64,000 bases of DNA from positions 124,001 to 188,000 of the forward strand of contig NZ_QLSZ01000004.1 of assembly GCF_003268855.1 (NCBI RefSeq), given 5' to 3'. This DNA is from Flavobacterium aciduliphilum (GTDB taxonomy: Bacteria; Bacteroidota; Bacteroidia; Flavobacteriales; Flavobacteriaceae). Under the pieces are notes generated by a model, which was not told the origin of the DNA, did not search any database, and worked only from the letters and a program-made list of their open reading frames with translations. Below, one piece after another: positions 45,815 to 54,874 of the stretch. A program made the position numbers and the translations under genes. Position 1 is the first letter of the stretch. Each line of letters begins with the position of its first letter.

Positions 45815-47938
45815 ATGACCAACATAAATTTCATTCAAAACCAAATTAATGTTCCTATTAAAGGAATTGAAAACACGATTGCACTTTTAAACGAAGATTG
45901 TACCATTCCGTTTATTTCCAGATATCGAAAAGACCAAACAGGAAATCTGGATGAGGTAATCATAGAGCAAATTGCTAAACTTTCTAAACAGTTTGACGAA
46001 ATCGTAAAACGAAAAGAAAGTGTTTTAAAATCTATTGTGGAACAAGGGCAATTGACTTCAGAGTTGCAATCTAAAATTGAAAAAAGTTTCGATCTACAAG
46101 AAATTGAGGATTTGTATTTGCCTTATAAAAAGAAGAAAAAAACACGTGCCGATGTAGCGCGTGAAAACGGATTGGAACCTTTAGCTAAAATTATTTTTAG
46201 TCAACGTAATGAAGATGTCGAATATCTTTCAACGCAATATATTAATGATAAAGTAAAAAATGAAGACGAGGCTTTGCAAGGTGCTCGAGATATTATTGCC
46301 GAATGGATTAATGAAAACATTTACATTCGTAAAAACCTTCGTAGAATGTTTCAACGTAAAGCGGTGGTTGCAACCAAAGTAGTGAAGAAAAAACAAGAGG
46401 AAGAGGAAGCACAAAAGTATAAGCAGTATTTCGATTGGGCAGAACCTATTGCTAAAGCGCCATCACATCGACTACTAGCGATGCTTCGAGCAGAAAATGA
46501 AGGATTCATCAAATTAAATGTGGACATCGAAGAACACGAAGCCATTGATTTTATAGAAAATGAAATTATAAAATCGAATAATGATACAACCGAACATATC
46601 GAATTGGCCATAAAAGATAGCTATAAGCGATTACTTGAACCTGCTATTTCAAATGAAACCTTGCAAGAAGCCAAAGCTAAAGCCGATAGTAAAGCCATTG
46701 AGGTTTTTGCTGGAAATTTTAGCCAGTTATTGTTGGCGCCACCTCTAGGAGAAAAACGAATTTTAGCCATCGACCCCGGTTATCGAAGCGGCTGTAAAGT
46801 GGTTTGTTTGGATGAAAAGGGCGATTTGTTGTACAACGAAACGATTTATCCGCATCCCCCGCAAAATGAAACCGCCATGGCGATGAAAAAAATCAAATCG
46901 ATGGTGAATGCTTACAACATTGAAGCTATTTCTATTGGTAACGGTACCGCCAGTCGCGAAACCGAATTTTTTATCAAAAAAATTGCTTTTGACAAACCTG
47001 TTCAGGTTTTTGTGGTTTCCGAAGCCGGCGCATCGGTCTATTCGGCGAGTAAAATTGCCAGAGAAGAATTTCCCAATTATGATGTAACGGTTCGTGGTTC
47101 GGTTTCTATCGGAAGACGCCTTTCTGACCCATTGGCAGAGTTGGTAAAAATTGATCCAAAATCAATAGGAGTAGGGCAGTACCAACACGATGTAGATCAA
47201 ACCAAGTTGAAAGAAGAATTAGACAACACAGTCATTCGATGTGTGAATTCGGTTGGAATCAACATTAATACCGCTAGCAAATCGTTGTTGGGTTATGTGA
47301 GTGGAATAGGAGAGAAGATGGCCGAAAATATTGTAGCCTATCGTTCAGAAAATGGCCCGTTTGATGATAGAAAACAAATTAAAAAAGTACCACGTTTGGG
47401 TGAAAAAGCCTTTCAACAAGCGGCGGCTTTCGTTCGAATTCACAACGGTAAAAATCCTTTGGATAATTCGGCAGTGCATCCTGAAGCCTATCCTATTGTT
47501 GAAAAAATGGCAAAAGATTTGAAGATTTCGGTTAACGAATTAATTGCTAACAAAGAAAAAATTGCTTTAATCCAACCTGAAAAATATACCAATGAAACGA
47601 TTGGAATTCTAGGAATCAAAGATATTCTGAAAGAGTTAGTAAAACCAGGATTGGATCCAAGAAAAGCGGCTAAAGTTTTTGAGTTTGACCCAAATGTAAA
47701 AACAATACAAGATGTTCGTGCCGGAATGATTCTTCCTGGAATTGTAAACAACATTACAGCTTTTGGTTGTTTTGTGGACATTGGTGTTAAAGAAAGTGGT
47801 TTAGTGCACATTTCCCAACTCAAAGCCGGTTTTGTTTCCGATGTTAATGAAGTAGTGAAACTCCACCAACACGTTCAAGTCAAAGTCGTTGAGGTGGACG
47901 AAGACCGAAAACGAATTCAGTTGACGATGATACTTTAA
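45815..47938 (+). CDS. tex: Tex-family RNA-binding transcription accessory protein
   Basis: The 707-residue protein follows the Tex layout: an N-terminal helical domain (FIQNQINVPIKGIENTIALL), a YqgF-like domain with LAIDPGYRSGCKVV near residue 315, helix-hairpin-helix units with INTASKSLLGYVSGIGEKMAENIV and QIKKVPRLGEKAF near 500, and a C-terminal S1 domain with VNNITAFGCFVDIGVKESGLVHIS. Tex proteins bind nucleic acid and affect transcription or RNA turnover in other bacteria. The rpiB-CDF-tex run is co-directional and probably one operon. Confidence 0.93.
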   Translation: MTNINFIQNQINVPIKGIENTIALLNEDCTIPFISRYRKDQTGNLDEVIIEQIAKLSKQFDEIVKRKESVLKSIVEQGQLTSELQSKIEKSFDLQEIEDLYLPYKKKKKTRADVARENGLEPLAKIIFSQRNEDVEYLSTQYINDKVKNEDEALQGARDIIAEWINENIYIRKNLRRMFQRKAVVATKVVKKKQEEEEAQKYKQYFDWAEPIAKAPSHRLLAMLRAENEGFIKLNVDIEEHEAIDFIENEIIKSNNDTTEHIELAIKDSYKRLLEPAISNETLQEAKAKADSKAIEVFAGNFSQLLLAPPLGEKRILAIDPGYRSGCKVVCLDEKGDLLYNETIYPHPPQNETAMAMKKIKSMVNAYNIEAISIGNGTASRETEFFIKKIAFDKPVQVFVVSEAGASVYSASKIAREEFPNYDVTVRGSVSIGRRLSDPLAELVKIDPKSIGVGQYQHDVDQTKLKEELDNTVIRCVNSVGININTASKSLLGYVSGIGEKMAENIVAYRSENGPFDDRKQIKKVPRLGEKAFQQAAAFVRIHNGKNPLDNSAVHPEAYPIVEKMAKDLKISVNELIANKEKIALIQPEKYTNETIGILGIKDILKELVKPGLDPRKAAKVFEFDPNVKTIQDVRAGMILPGIVNNITAFGCFVDIGVKESGLVHISQLKAGFVSDVNEVVKLHQHVQVKVVEVDEDRKRIQLTMIL

Positions 47939-47951
47939 AAATCCAAAAAAG

Positions 47952-47995
47952 AAAATTCCAAACTCCAAACAATATAGCTTGGGATTTGGAATTTT
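47952..47995. terminator. Bidirectional hairpin between tex and tatA
   Basis: AAAATTCCAAA (47952-47962) and TTTGGAATTTT (47985-47995) pair perfectly; weaker pairing continues inside. It lies between convergent tex and tatA and shares its outer arms with the hairpin at 24958-25002. Confidence 0.6.
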
Positions 47996-48017
47996 AAAAT
48001 TGTAATTTAAAGAAAAC

Positions 48018-48218
48018 TTATTCTTTAGTTTCTTCTTCTTTTTTAGAATTAGCAGGTTGTTGATCTTCTTGAGCAGCTTTTTTGAATTCTTTCACACCAG
48101 TTCCCAATCCTTTCATCAATTCTGGAATTTTTTTACCTCCAAAAAGTAATAAAACAATGGCTAAAATAAAAAAGATATGCCCAGGAGTAAGCTCTAAAAA
48201 TATAGTTAAAAAGTTCAT
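48018..48218 (-). CDS. tatA: Sec-independent translocase subunit TatA/E
   Basis: The 66-residue protein has the TatA layout: a short N-terminal membrane helix (about residues 8-24), the [23 protein letters not shown] hinge and amphipathic helix, and a charged tail ([14 protein letters not shown]). TatA forms the pore that exports folded proteins across the inner membrane. tatC and tatB are not adjacent. The gene is the only reverse-strand gene right of the putative origin. Confidence 0.9.
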   Translation of the reverse strand: MNFLTIFLELTPGHIFFILAIVLLLFGGKKIPELMKGLGTGVKEFKKAAQEDQQPANSKKEEETKE

Positions 48219-48246
48219 AATTTCAAATATTAATGATAATAATGGG

Positions 48247-48254
48247 CAAAGGTA
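48247..48254 (-). promoter_or_regulatory. -7 box TACCTTTG upstream of tatA
   Basis: The reverse strand reads TACCTTTG 29 bp before the tatA start; no -33 TTG at the expected spacing. Confidence 0.5.
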
Positions 48255-48312
48255 AAAAATAAATTGTATTAAAGAACGTTAAAAATAAAATAAAGAAATA
48301 AGAACAAATTTT

Positions 48313-48320
48313 TATATTTG
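48313..48320 (+). promoter_or_regulatory. -7 box TATATTTG upstream of the 48337 gene
   Basis: TATATTTG lies 16 bp before the ATG at 48337; no matched -33 TTG. Confidence 0.5.
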
Positions 48321-48336
48321 TGTAATTAACAAAGCC

Positions 48337-48846
48337 ATGCCTGAAAAACGCCATAGAAAACAATTATTAAAGAAAAAATTATTTACCAAAAACCGTTTGG
48401 TTATATTAAACGAAGACACCTTTGAAGAGCTTTTTTCTTTACGATTAACACTCATGAATGTTTTTGTGGTGGCCTCGCTTGGGGCAATCTTGATAATTTT
48501 TGTAACAACCTATATCATCGCTTTTACACCTTTACGAGAATACATTCCAGGATATACATCAACCAAACTTAAAAAGGATGCTACCGAATTGGCTCTAAAA
48601 TCGGATTCTCTTGAGTTTGCTATTAAGAAAAACGAACTCTATCTCGAATCGATTAAAAAAGTGTTAAATGGAAATTTACAATATGCTAAAGTTAATAAAG
48701 ATTCTATTTTAGCCATTAAAGAAGATACGCTACCCGATTTGCAATTGACCGCAACCGAATCGGAATTAAAACTTCGCCAACAGGTTGCTGAAGAAGAGAA
48801 AAAAGCTAAGGAGATTAAAGAAAAGAAAAAAGAGAAAAGAAAATAG
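48337..48846 (+). CDS. Short bitopic membrane protein resembling the N-terminus of an M23 peptidase
   Basis: The 169-residue protein has a basic N-terminus (MPEKRHRKQLLKKKLFTKNR), RLVILNEDTFEELFSLRLTLMNVFV, one membrane helix (about 45-68), the segment FTPLREYIPGY and a charged coiled-coil tail rich in Lys/Glu (AEEEKKAKEIKEKKKEKRK). From memory, NEDTFEE followed by FTPLREYIPGY occurs in N-termini of Bacteroidota M23-type cell-wall peptidases, but no peptidase domain follows here. It is 11 bp upstream of the GH3 gene and could be an independent wall-related protein or a truncated relative. Confidence 0.6.
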   Translation: MPEKRHRKQLLKKKLFTKNRLVILNEDTFEELFSLRLTLMNVFVVASLGAILIIFVTTYIIAFTPLREYIPGYTSTKLKKDATELALKSDSLEFAIKKNELYLESIKKVLNGNLQYAKVNKDSILAIKEDTLPDLQLTATESELKLRQQVAEEEKKAKEIKEKKKEKRK

Positions 48847-48857
48847 AAAATAGAACC

Positions 48858-50357
48858 ATGTCTATTAAATCATTTGCTGCCAAAATAGTCGCTAATTATA
48901 TTCACAACAAAACTCAAAAATGGGCTTCCCAGCCTATTGAAACTCAGCAAAAAGTATTTCGAGATTTAATCCGTAGTGCAAAAAACACCCAATTTGGAAA
49001 AGATCATGATTTTACCAACATCAAAACCACTCAAGATTTTGCCCAACGAGTTCCCATTAGAGACTATGAAGGATTACGCTATTATATTGACCGAATCGTA
49101 CAAGGTGAAGAAAACATTCTTTGGAAAGGAAAACCGATTTATTTTGCTAAAACATCAGGAACCACTTCGGGAGCCAAATACATTCCGCTCACTAAACAAT
49201 CGATGCCATTTCATATTGAAGCCGCTCGAAACGCTATCTTGAGTTATATTCACGAAACGGGTAAAGCTGATTTTGTAGAGAGCAAAATGATTTTCTTGCA
49301 AGGAAGTCCAATTTTTGAAGAAAAAAACGGCATCAAACTAGGGCGTCTCTCGGGAATTGTAGCGCATTATGTTCCGAAATATTTGCAAAAAAACCGCATG
49401 CCTAGCTGGAAAACCAATTGTATTGACGATTGGGAATCCAAAGTAAATGCCATTGTTGAGGAAACGATTAAAGAAGATATGGCGGTCATTTCTGGAATTC
49501 CATCTTGGGTGCAAATGTATTTTGAGAAGCTTCAACAAAAAGCACAAAAACCCGTGGGTGAGATTTTCAAAAACTTCAATTTATTCATTTATGGTGGCGT
49601 GAATTATGAGCCGTATCGTGCTACATTTGAAAATCTTATTGGAAGAAAAGTAGATACTATTGAACTATTTCCAGCATCGGAAGGTTTTTTTGCGTATCAA
49701 GATTCTCAAAAGGAAAAGGGAATGTTGTTGCTATTGAATGCTGGAATGTTCTATGAATTTATCAAAGCAGAAGATTTTGTCATGGATAATCCTAAGCGAC
49801 ACACGATTAGTGAAGTAGAATTAGGCGTTAATTATGTGTTGATAATTTCTACCAATGCTGGACTTTGGGCCTACAATATCGGCGATACCATTCAATTTAC
49901 AAGTTTGAAACCGTATCGCGTAATTGTATCGGGTCGTATCAAACATTATATTTCCGCTTTTGGTGAGCACGTTATTGGAAAAGAAGTGGAAAGCGCTTTA
50001 CAAGAAGCTATGGAACATACTGATATTCGTGTGAACGAATTTACTGTGGCTCCACAAATCGCACCACGATCGGGATTACCGTATCATGAATGGTTCATTG
50101 AATTTGAAAACGAACCCAATAATATGGAAGACTTTGCATTAGCTATCGATGTAGCCATGCGAAAGCAAAACGTATACTATGATGATTTGATTGTGGGCAA
50201 AGTATTACGAACCTTGGTGATTACTAAAGTTCCAAAAAACGGCTTTCAAGGGTATATGAAATCGATAGGAAAATTGGGTGGACAAAATAAGGTACCACGA
50301 TTATCTAACGATAGAACCATTGTAGATTTTTTTAAGAAAAACGATGATATCCAATAA
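48858..50357 (+). CDS. GH3-family acyl-adenylate-forming enzyme
   Basis: The 499-residue protein belongs to the GH3 (auxin-responsive promoter) family of ANL-type acyl-AMP-forming enzymes. ATP-site motifs are seen: YFAKTSGTTSGAKYIPLTKQ (P-loop-like Ser/Thr/Gly motif near residue 100), LFIYGGVNYEPYRATFEN, ELFPASEGFFAYQ, and YNIGDTIQFTSLKPYRVIVSGRIKHY near residue 350. Bacterial GH3 proteins probably amidate a carboxylate, but the substrate is unknown. Its end overlaps the next gene by 14 bp. Confidence 0.85.
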   Translation: MSIKSFAAKIVANYIHNKTQKWASQPIETQQKVFRDLIRSAKNTQFGKDHDFTNIKTTQDFAQRVPIRDYEGLRYYIDRIVQGEENILWKGKPIYFAKTSGTTSGAKYIPLTKQSMPFHIEAARNAILSYIHETGKADFVESKMIFLQGSPIFEEKNGIKLGRLSGIVAHYVPKYLQKNRMPSWKTNCIDDWESKVNAIVEETIKEDMAVISGIPSWVQMYFEKLQQKAQKPVGEIFKNFNLFIYGGVNYEPYRATFENLIGRKVDTIELFPASEGFFAYQDSQKEKGMLLLLNAGMFYEFIKAEDFVMDNPKRHTISEVELGVNYVLIISTNAGLWAYNIGDTIQFTSLKPYRVIVSGRIKHYISAFGEHVIGKEVESALQEAMEHTDIRVNEFTVAPQIAPRSGLPYHEWFIEFENEPNNMEDFALAIDVAMRKQNVYYDDLIVGKVLRTLVITKVPKNGFQGYMKSIGKLGGQNKVPRLSNDRTIVDFFKKNDDIQ

Positions 50358-51222
50358 ACTGACTCTGCTTTTAGTTATAATGTCTCAATGGACTTTTTCA
50401 CAAATAAAAGGTATTGTGAAGGATAGTTTAACAAGAAAACCAATTTTCTACGCCAATATATGGGTTGAAAACGAAAATGTGGGCGTGAGTTCGGAAGAAG
50501 ACGGGACTTTTTCCATTTCTACAGATTCTACTAAAAAACTTGTTTTTTCTGCCCTGGGCTATCATAAAAAAAAGATGACCGCTTCAAGTGCGAACGAAGT
50601 CCTATTGAATCCTCAAGCCTATGAAATCGAAGAAGTGGTAGTCACAAAAAAATTAGAGACAAGAGTTATAGAAATTGGTAAATCTAAGACACCTATTTAT
50701 CAAGCTTTTGATAACGGACCAAGAATAGACGTGAAATTTTTTCCATACCTCACAAAGTATAAAAAAACGAGAAACATCAGGCAAGTTACCGTTGAAACCG
50801 ATAGTAAAATAGACGATGCTACCATAAAAATCCATTTTTACAGTGTCGATAGTAATGGCTATCCTGGGGAGGAATTGCTAAAAAAAGACTTTATTACTAC
50901 TGTAAAAAAAGGTGTGAATAAAAATGTTTTTGATATTTCAGGTTTTAATTTACTAATGCCTAAAAAGGGGCTTTTTGTAGGTTTTGAAAAATTGATTATA
51001 GAGAAAAATAAAGTAGAAACAACAATAACAGATTATAATTCGAATACTACAAAAATTAAAAAAAATTACTATCCATTTGTGTTGTATAATTTTGAGGAAC
51101 GTGAATGTATATTCTCTTTTTCAGGTGGAAAATGGAATAAAGACATTTTGCATGATAGTAATGGAATCTCTATGAAGCGGATGGTTAATGAACCCGCTAT
51201 AAATTTAATCTTAACCAATTAA
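50344..51222 (+). CDS. Secreted carboxypeptidase-regulatory-like domain protein
   Basis: The 292-residue protein has a signal peptide (MISNKLTLLLVIMSQWTFSQ), then a CarboxypepD_reg-like domain (about 22-80; IKGIVKDSLTRKPIFYANIWVEN, VGVSSEEDGTFSISTD) typical of the N-termini of TonB-dependent receptors and adhesins. Residues 100-292 are beta-rich (RQVTVETDSKIDDATIKIHFYSVD) and I recognise no known domain; VVTKKLETRVIEIGKSK links the two parts. The start overlaps the GH3 end by 14 bp. Confidence 0.78.
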   Translation: MISNKLTLLLVIMSQWTFSQIKGIVKDSLTRKPIFYANIWVENENVGVSSEEDGTFSISTDSTKKLVFSALGYHKKKMTASSANEVLLNPQAYEIEEVVVTKKLETRVIEIGKSKTPIYQAFDNGPRIDVKFFPYLTKYKKTRNIRQVTVETDSKIDDATIKIHFYSVDSNGYPGEELLKKDFITTVKKGVNKNVFDISGFNLLMPKKGLFVGFEKLIIEKNKVETTITDYNSNTTKIKKNYYPFVLYNFEERECIFSFSGGKWNKDILHDSNGISMKRMVNEPAINLILTN

Positions 51223-51235
51223 ACTATAAAATCAG

Positions 51236-51243
51236 TATATTTG
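51236..51243 (+). promoter_or_regulatory. -7 box TATATTTG upstream of the DUF6909 gene
   Basis: TATATTTG lies 109 bp before the DUF6909 start, implying a leader of about 100 nt. No -33 TTG at the expected spacing. Confidence 0.45.
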
Positions 51244-51352
51244 CAAGTTCTAAAATAACATAGAATGAAATGAGTCGGAAAAGTAATTTGTATCACAAAG
51301 AAATTTAGATTAGAATAACCTCTGGCAAATGAAAAAGAATTAACAAAAACAG

Positions 51353-53041
51353 ATGAAAGAAATTAAAAACATTTCGCGTTCTAGAGCGCAAGAATCGTCG
51401 GCAGCTATCGAACGATTGTACATTACCATGAGACATTTATTTAACAGAGGTTTTTATAAACCAATGGGTGTTTCAGGAGATACTTTAAGAGAAGCATTAT
51501 TAGCGCTTCGACCAGAAATTTACGGAAGTATTGCAGAAGAAAAAGTAGAACTTAACGGTTTACTTTATGTGATAGAACGACTTCCTATTGGCATTGAAGA
51601 ATGCCGTTACATCAATTTAACCTCGGATGAAGGCTATTCAAAATCTCATTTTAAAGCCATAATTCCTCCAAAAAGAAGAAGAAATTGCTACCGAATTGAT
51701 GAAGAACAAATGAATGTAGAAATCACACGAGGGCGATCGGATATATACGATATTTTGACACATTTAACTTTTATTTTTATAGAATCTCATAAAATTAAAG
51801 ATAGAGTTTTGATTGATGATGAGGGTCGAATTTCTCGTGATTGGCAGAAATTAGAACAAGCAGCGTTACAGCCAAAAAAACTAACACAAATTGAAAAAGA
51901 GAAAGCCATTTCCCATGCTGCTAATGTATTAGGAAGAACTTTTGCTGAAGTTATAGATATTTATAATGCTTTTGGAACCGCTGAAAAACCAGATCGTTTT
52001 TTACATGTGATTTATTGGTTGGGCAAACTAGCTATCGAGGAAGTAATAGACAATAACAAAAGAACAATTACTTTTAGTCCCATATTAAGAGAGCGATTGG
52101 GGCATCATATACATGGAGAAATTTGGGCAAATACGATTAAAGAAGTATTAAACCAAAACAATCTATTAGGAAGACCAATTCACATTATTAGTGCCAACAT
52201 GCACTCGGTTATGAACTCTATTTTTGCACATGGAGTGTTGGCTTCCAAGTATAAAGGCAAGTCTGAGTATCAAATCTATGAAGATTTAAGTGCTTCTGGA
52301 AATAAAGATTTGAGAGCAAAAGTGGAAGAATTAGCTTTAAAATCAGGAATGATTTCGCTTTTAGACCAATCAGGAACCAACATTGATGTTCAAATTTTTG
52401 ACACTGCTAAAATAGATTGGTCAAAAACAGGTTTTCCAAAGGCTAATTTAGGAAAAGAAAAACCAGTTATTATCGTAATGGATTATGCGTTTGGAGAACA
52501 AGCTTATGAAACAATAGACGAGTTGTTAAAACCATATAAAAAAGGAAGTAATCAGTTGTTTTTAAATGTAGAATCTGTGTCAATCATGGGAAAAGCAGGA
52601 ATCCTACAAGGCGGGAAAGGAGATATTATGATTCCTAACGCACACATTAATGAAGGAACTGCCGATAATTATCCTTTTGAAAATGAATTAACTGCAAAAC
52701 TTTTTGAAGGAAATGACATTCCTGTTTTTGCTGGACCAATGGTAACTGTTTTAGGAACCTCACTTCAGAATAAAGATTTATTGAAGTTCTTTCATGAATC
52801 GACATGGGGAGCTATAGGTCTTGAAATGGAAGGAGCTTATTATCAAAAAGCGATACAATCTGCCTCAAAAATTAGAAAAAGCATCAATCCAAATGTAAAA
52901 GTCCGATACGCCTACTATGCTTCTGATAATCCCTTAGAAACGGGAAGTACATTAGCTTCAGGTGGGTTAGGAACAACAGGAGTGAAACCTACATACTTAA
53001 TTACCATTAAAATTTTAGAACAAATTTTTAACATCAAATAG
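51353..53041 (+). CDS. DUF6909-family protein with nucleoside-phosphorylase-like C-terminus
   Basis: The 562-residue protein looks cytosolic (no signal peptide). The N-terminal half (RSRAQESSAAIERLYITMRHLFNRGFYKPMG, GRSDIYDILTHLTFIFIESHKIK) is helical and matches my memory of DUF6909. The C-terminal half reads like a PNP/UDP phosphorylase-type domain: VIIVMDYAFGEQAYE, GILQGGKGDIMIPNAHINEG (GDxxIP pattern), GPMVTVLGTS, GLEMEGAYYQKAI (MEG pattern at the nucleoside site) and YYASDNPLE (SD pattern). A nucleosidase or phosphorylase role is inferred. It is 4 bp upstream of the polysaccharide genes but is probably not part of that pathway. Confidence 0.75.
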   Translation: MKEIKNISRSRAQESSAAIERLYITMRHLFNRGFYKPMGVSGDTLREALLALRPEIYGSIAEEKVELNGLLYVIERLPIGIEECRYINLTSDEGYSKSHFKAIIPPKRRRNCYRIDEEQMNVEITRGRSDIYDILTHLTFIFIESHKIKDRVLIDDEGRISRDWQKLEQAALQPKKLTQIEKEKAISHAANVLGRTFAEVIDIYNAFGTAEKPDRFLHVIYWLGKLAIEEVIDNNKRTITFSPILRERLGHHIHGEIWANTIKEVLNQNNLLGRPIHIISANMHSVMNSIFAHGVLASKYKGKSEYQIYEDLSASGNKDLRAKVEELALKSGMISLLDQSGTNIDVQIFDTAKIDWSKTGFPKANLGKEKPVIIVMDYAFGEQAYETIDELLKPYKKGSNQLFLNVESVSIMGKAGILQGGKGDIMIPNAHINEGTADNYPFENELTAKLFEGNDIPVFAGPMVTVLGTSLQNKDLLKFFHESTWGAIGLEMEGAYYQKAIQSASKIRKSINPNVKVRYAYYASDNPLETGSTLASGGLGTTGVKPTYLITIKILEQIFNIK

Positions 53042-53044
53042 ATT

Positions 53045-54013
53045 ATGAATACAGAACAACAACATAATAATATTTCTGAAGAAATAGATTTGGGAATGTT
53101 AAAGAGGTCGATTTCAAATGCAATTAGTAAATCAATATTAAATACGTTTCTTTTCTTTAAAAAGAATATTTATAAATTTCTATTTCTTATTGTTTTAGGA
53201 ATAACCTTAGGAGTGATAGCTGACAATTATGCTAAATCGTATCTGTCAGAGGTAGTTGTTAATACAAATTTTACAAGTAACGATTATTTATACTCGAAAG
53301 TTGATTTATTAAATTCTCAACTAAATCAGACAAAAAAAGAATTGCCAATTTCAAACTACAAAAAGTTTATTAAAATAGAAGTTGAGCCTATAATTGATGT
53401 TTACGCATTTGTAAATAATCAAGCAGTAGCAAATAATGCCCAAAATTCTCAAAATTTTGAAATGCTAAAATTAATGTCTGAAACAGGAGACATTAATAAG
53501 ATAATTAAAGATCAGGTTACAAGTAAAAATTATTATTATCAAAAAATTAATATTTTTTCAAAATCTAAAGTAGAAGAAAAAGATATTAAATCAGTAATAC
53601 AATATTTAAATAGAGATACATATTTTGATAGTATTCTTCATTTAAATATTAAAAACATTAAGGAACGAATTTCTAAAAATGATTCAACAATAAAGCAAAT
53701 AAATGATTTAATTCAAAGCTATACAATTAGTATTTCTAGAGGTAATGCTAGTGTAATGTTTAAGAACGAAAATAGTGAACTAAATAATTTGATTAATCAA
53801 AAAAACGAATTAATCAAAAGAGTAGAGTACGATAAAGAAAATTTGATTACAAAAAATAAAATAATAAGAGATAATACGATTGTATATAATCAAACAAATA
53901 ATAGAGGTATATCTAATAAATTAAAATTTATTTTACCACTATTGTTTGTTTTACTATTTTTATGTGGTAATTATATTATATATCTAAATAAAAAATCAAA
54001 AAATATCTCATGA
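53045..54013 (+). CDS. Wzz-like polysaccharide chain-length determinant protein
   Basis: The 322-residue protein has two membrane helices (about 44-62 and 296-314) flanking a largely helical periplasmic part with coiled-coil segments ([33 protein letters not shown]). This two-helix, co-polymerase layout is typical of Wzz/chain-length regulators. The sequence is Asn/Lys/Ile-rich, as is the rest of the locus. It starts the cluster and its stop overlaps the rmlA ATG (ATGA). Confidence 0.75.
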   Translation: MNTEQQHNNISEEIDLGMLKRSISNAISKSILNTFLFFKKNIYKFLFLIVLGITLGVIADNYAKSYLSEVVVNTNFTSNDYLYSKVDLLNSQLNQTKKELPISNYKKFIKIEVEPIIDVYAFVNNQAVANNAQNSQNFEMLKLMSETGDINKIIKDQVTSKNYYYQKINIFSKSKVEEKDIKSVIQYLNRDTYFDSILHLNIKNIKERISKNDSTIKQINDLIQSYTISISRGNASVMFKNENSELNNLINQKNELIKRVEYDKENLITKNKIIRDNTIVYNQTNNRGISNKLKFILPLLFVLLFLCGNYIIYLNKKSKNIS

Positions 54014-54873
54014 AAGGCATTATACTAGCTGGAGGTTCGGGTACAAGACTTCACCCCTTGACATTGGCAGTAAGCAAACAATTAATGCCAATTTACGACA
54101 AACCCATGATTTACTACCCGCTCTCTACTTTGATGTGGGCAGGGATTAACGAAATATTAATCATTTCAACACCGCACGATTTAACTTTGTTTAGGCAGTT
54201 GTTAGGCGATGGAAAGAAATACGGTTGCCGATTTGAATATGCGGTTCAAGATCATCCTAACGGATTGGCTGAAGCTTTTATTATTGGTAAAGAATTTGTT
54301 GGCAATGATAAAGTTGCCCTAATTCTTGGAGATAACATCTTTTATGGAACAGGATTAGCCGAATTACTGAAAGCCAATAAAAACCCTGACGGAGGTATTA
54401 TATATGCATATCATGTTCTTGACCCAGAGCGTTATGGTGTGGTCGATTTTGATAAAGAAGGAAATGTCCTTTCTATTGAAGAAAAACCAGAAAAACCTAA
54501 ATCTAACTTTGCAGTACCGGGTATCTATTTCTATGACAATTCGGTTATTGAAATTGCTGCCAATATAGCTCCAAGTACTCGAGGAGAATTAGAAATTACA
54601 GATGTAAATAAAGAATATCTTAAAAGAGGGAAGTTGAAAGTAAGTATTCTTGATAGAGGCACGGCTTGGTTGGACACAGGAACGTTTCAATCTTTGATGC
54701 AAGCCGGTCAATTTGTTCAAGTCATAGAAGAGCGACAAGGCTTGAAAATTGGTTCTATTGAAGAAGCTGCTTACAAAATGGGATTCATTAATGCAGCACA
54801 ACTCAAAGAGCTAGCTACCCCTTTGTTAAAAAGTGGTTATGGAGTTCATTTGATGAGTATTTTAGTAGAGTAA
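54010..54873 (+). CDS. rfbA: Glucose-1-phosphate thymidylyltransferase (RmlA)
   Basis: The 287-residue enzyme joins dTTP and glucose-1-phosphate to dTDP-glucose, the first step of dTDP-L-rhamnose synthesis. The nucleotide-binding start [21 protein letters not shown] is present, as are [44 protein letters not shown] [11 protein letters not shown], and [21 protein letters not shown]. The ATG overlaps the Wzz-like stop by 4 bp and rmlC follows after one base. Confidence 0.96.
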   Translation: MKGIILAGGSGTRLHPLTLAVSKQLMPIYDKPMIYYPLSTLMWAGINEILIISTPHDLTLFRQLLGDGKKYGCRFEYAVQDHPNGLAEAFIIGKEFVGNDKVALILGDNIFYGTGLAELLKANKNPDGGIIYAYHVLDPERYGVVDFDKEGNVLSIEEKPEKPKSNFAVPGIYFYDNSVIEIAANIAPSTRGELEITDVNKEYLKRGKLKVSILDRGTAWLDTGTFQSLMQAGQFVQVIEERQGLKIGSIEEAAYKMGFINAAQLKELATPLLKSGYGVHLMSILVE

Positions 54874-54874
54874 T

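Noticed and set aside
46141..46160. A CACGTG core in tex as a further parS site
   Set aside because: The flanking bases do not match the TGTTCC/GGAACA arms, so only the common 6-mer is shared.
51223..51352. A riboswitch in the long leader before the DUF6909 gene
   Set aside because: I see no conserved aptamer pattern or terminator/antiterminator pair in the 130 bp.
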